Assembly: GCA_029879555.1 (NCBI GenBank)
Contig: JAOUQB010000125.1
Span: 1-6,898, forward strand
DNA: 6,898 bases
Direction of reading: 5' to 3'
Source: Nitrospirota bacterium
GTDB lineage: Bacteria; Nitrospirota; Nitrospiria; Nitrospirales; UBA8639
How positions within the stretch are numbered: the first letter of the stretch is position 1; each line of letters starts with the position of its first letter. Made by a program: the position numbers and the translations under genes. A model generated the notes under the pieces. That model saw nothing but the letters and a program-made list of their open reading frames with translations. It was not told the DNA's origin and searched no databases. Below, in pieces: positions 5,566-6,898 of this stretch.

Positions 5566-5870
5566 GCGCGACCATTTATGGTGTGCCATTTGATAGCTAA
5601 TAAGGCCAGGGGAGGAATGGTATCCCAGGAGCTAAATAACTGTGTGTGAGAAGATGTTGCAATGCCGAAGTGTTTGAGGAGTGTTCGCACATATGTAGGG
5701 TCTGACCAGAGTCGGGAATCCAGAACCTCAATTCCCAGTTGACCCGCTACCTTTTTCACCTCTTGATACCTGACACCAGCTACGGTAGCCACACAGGCCA
5801 ATCCACACCCGGTAGAATCCTCTTGAAGGACTACATTCCTGGAGCTGGGCTGTAACATTTGAGGAGTCAT
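5511..5870 (-). CDS. C39-like cysteine peptidase, N-terminal part ending at a frameshift
   Basis: The open frame of 119 codons begins with the C39/papain-like signature: oxyanion Gln16 and nucleophile Cys22 in QEDSTGCGLACVATVAG (16-32). Residues up to about 102 read as a normal C39-like domain (LLAIKWHTINGRA). After a run of seven T (complement of 5559-5565) the frame yields FGIGSYIGKVQEDRSC and stops, without the expected His and Asp. These occur in the next frame, described in the following entry. Restored with two one-base insertions the gene spans 5417-5870 and encodes 151 residues, typical for a stand-alone C39-like domain with no transporter attached and no signal peptide. The ATG at 5870 lacks a clear ribosome site; ATG at codon 5 is an alternative. 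As read, this protein has no complete catalytic triad. Confidence 0.7.
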   Translation of the reverse strand: MTPQMLQPSSRNVVLQEDSTGCGLACVATVAGVRYQEVKKVAGQLGIEVLDSRLWSDPTYVRTLLKHFGIATSSHTQLFSSWDTIPPLALLAIKWHTINGRAFFGIGSYIGKVQEDRSC

Positions 5871-5871
5871 T

Positions 5872-5898
5872 GACCGATGGAATCAATAAGATCTGGTC
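5872..5898. promoter_or_regulatory. Imperfect inverted repeat in the divergent intergenic region
   Basis: GACCGAT (5872-5878) and ATCTGGTC (5891-5898) are inverted copies with one extra base, lying between the divergent peptidase and ankyrin genes. It could be a shared operator. Neither gene has a convincing -35/-10 pair here, so support is weak. Confidence 0.2.
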
Positions 5899-5929
5899 AT
5901 TGGTGAAAGGCTATCTTTGAAGCTTGAGA

Positions 5930-6475
5930 ATGGCAATCATGGAACCCTGTGAGCAACCTTCCCCCCATCTTTCGGTACATGATGCTTTTGTCCGTGGAGA
6001 CTTGGAGGGACTCAAAAATGCATTAGGGTGTCCCGAAGATTTTCCGAACAATCCTGTTCCTTGGGAATTGGCCATAGGAGACCATGTCTTGGAATATGCC
6101 ATTTATCATAGTCCGATGTCTTTCATCCGGGGATTACTTGAGCTCGGCGCGGATCCTAACTATGAAGCTCCCGCAGGGTTTCCTTCGTTGATTGCGGCCA
6201 TATCCTCAACACGAAAGGATAGGGCGGAGATGATCGACTTGCTCCTATCCTTTGGTGCCGATCTTCAACAGCGGGGGGTGAATGACTACACCCCACTACA
6301 TGATGCTGTGTCTCGTCAAGATCAACAGGTAGTCGTCTTATTGTTGTCCCGCAGAGCCGATGCGTTCGCTCGTACCCGAATCGATGCCTACGCGACACCC
6401 ATTGAAGAAGCCAACATCCTAGGGCTTACTGAAACGGCGACTCTCCTTCAACGACATAACACTCACGATTCGTAA
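5930..6475 (+). CDS. Ankyrin-repeat protein
   Basis: The product of about 181 residues (counted from ATG 5930) carries roughly three to four ankyrin repeats. Counting from the TTG at 5924, they lie near residues 52-84 (VLEYAIYHS, LLELGADPNY), 85-119 (LIAAISS, LLLSFGADL), 120-152 (YTPLHDAVSR, LLLSRRADAF) and a partial one at 153-178 (TPIEEANILG). Repeat 3 has the full TPLHDA signature. Ankyrin repeats bind other proteins; no enzymatic domain, signal peptide or membrane segment is seen, so it is probably a cytosolic adaptor or inhibitor with an unknown partner. The start is uncertain: TTG 5924, ATG 5930 and ATG 5939 are all in frame and none has a strong ribosome site. It is transcribed away from the C39-like peptidase and converges on the DUF488 gene. 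Confidence 0.85.
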   Translation: MAIMEPCEQPSPHLSVHDAFVRGDLEGLKNALGCPEDFPNNPVPWELAIGDHVLEYAIYHSPMSFIRGLLELGADPNYEAPAGFPSLIAAISSTRKDRAEMIDLLLSFGADLQQRGVNDYTPLHDAVSRQDQQVVVLLLSRRADAFARTRIDAYATPIEEANILGLTETATLLQRHNTHDS

Positions 6476-6480
6476 CCCCT

Positions 6481-6510
6481 TCCTCTAAAGTGAGGATATG
6501 TAGAATTTAT
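6481..6510. terminator. Weak hairpin between convergent ankyrin and DUF488 genes
   Basis: TCCTC (6481-6485) and GAGGA (6492-6496) pair around a 6-nt loop, followed by an AT-rich stretch at 6497-6514. It sits in the 40-base gap between two convergent stop codons, where a terminator is expected, but the stem is short and there is no clean T run. Confidence 0.3.
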
Positions 6511-6515
6511 TTTGA

Positions 6516-6898
6516 CTAGCCCGCCGCTGGAGGCTTCTCTTCGAAGTAGGATTTTAACGCAACGGCATTATTGTATTCGAGGTTTGCCGTACTAAAGAGG
6601 AGGGTGACCTGTTCCTTGCTTGCTAATGCTCGGAGTGTGTTGATGGCCTCGGGCTGGTCATCGAGTTCCCTAGAATAGCGGCGCGTAAATTCCTGCCATC
6701 GATCTTGCTGATGGTTGTACCATCGCCGTAAGGCGGTGGATGGGGACACCTCTCGAAGCCAAAGATCCAGAGCCGCTGCCTCTTTGCTCAACCCTCGAGG
6801 CCACAATCGATCAACGTAGATACGATATCCATCTTTTGTTGAGGGCGGTTCATAGATTCGTTTCAGCTGAATGTTGAGGGATGGGGGCTTTTTTGTTT
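6516..6898 (-). CDS. DUF488 family protein (partial, N-terminus beyond the right edge)
   Basis: The frame is open from TAG (6516-6518) to the right edge and gives 126 residues. The family motifs are clear: KRIYEPPSTKDGYRIYVDRLWPRG at the start (the hallmark YRIYVDRLWPRG is intact), then a WYNH...W-F-x-R-Y segment and, near the end, TLLFSTANLEYNNAVAL, where the family has its closing NxA motif. DUF488 proteins (E. coli YeaO-like) are small cytosolic proteins of about 115-130 residues with no firmly assigned function. An apparent start at 6806 is a TTG that encodes the Leu of RLWPRG, so it is not the true start. No ATG, GTG or TTG start with a ribosome site lies further upstream in the window, so the start is outside. 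Confidence 0.88.
   Translation of the reverse strand, partial: TKKPPSLNIQLKRIYEPPSTKDGYRIYVDRLWPRGLSKEAAALDLWLREVSPSTALRRWYNHQQDRWQEFTRRYSRELDDQPEAINTLRALASKEQVTLLFSTANLEYNNAVALKSYFEEKPPAAG

Noticed and set aside
5364..5600. Plus-strand ORFs of 68-78 codons opposite the peptidase C-terminus
   Set aside because: They are antisense to the restored C39 reading, which has strong motif support.
1..6898. CRISPR array, tRNA, rRNA, transposase or phage genes
   Set aside because: No regular repeat-spacer pattern, no cloverleaf or rRNA segment, and no mobile-element protein motif was seen on either strand.

Overview
The window reads as an ordinary bacterial chromosome segment of roughly 50 % GC, with tightly packed genes on both strands. 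Gene content (a stand-alone E. coli-type RtcB, a Phd/VapC pair, a cytosolic C39-like peptidase beside DUF5069, glutaminase, ankyrin and TPR proteins, a small secreted Lys/Ala-rich helical protein) looks most like a Nitrospirota (Nitrospira-like) genome. That placement is an impression from gene style and has low confidence.

Layout. Positions 1-78 hold the last 25 codons of an unrecognised gene, followed by a terminator. An AT-rich inverted repeat precedes rtcB (201-1430, +), which encodes an RNA 3'-phosphate/5'-OH ligase. Next is a small secreted helical protein (1542-1811, +) closed by a very strong bidirectional terminator (1841-1884). Then comes a remnant of a TPR gene tail (about 1899-2048, -), a short unexplained spacer, and a VapBC-type toxin-antitoxin operon (2217-2875, -) with a good sigma70 promoter and direct repeats around its -10 box. 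The spacer at 2940-3080 has a GC-rich hairpin. It is followed by the C-terminal remnant of a second copy of the small secreted gene (about 3081-3173, +). A leftward gene group follows: C39-like cysteine peptidase (5417-5870, frameshifted), DUF5069 protein (4967-5383), glutaminase (3977-4891) and an exported TPR protein (3260-3973). A divergent ankyrin-repeat gene (5930-6475, +) and the C-terminal 126 residues of a DUF488 protein (6516-6898, -, running off the right edge) complete the window.

The most informative structure is a duplication. A convergent pair, small secreted helical gene and TPR gene, is present twice about 1.36 kb apart in the same orientation. In the left copy the small gene is intact and the TPR gene is reduced to its tail; in the right copy the TPR gene is intact and the small gene is reduced to its tail. 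The toxin-antitoxin module lies between them. In the surviving 27-codon TPR alignment most changed codons are synonymous, so the lost TPR copy seems to have evolved as a working gene before it was truncated.

The second notable item is the C39-like peptidase. Its catalytic Cys is in one frame, while the His and Asp are in another frame just downstream, displaced by apparent one-base losses in two homopolymer runs. The runs make sequencing error a live alternative to true gene decay. No CRISPR, tRNA, rRNA, transposase or obviously new defence system was found.
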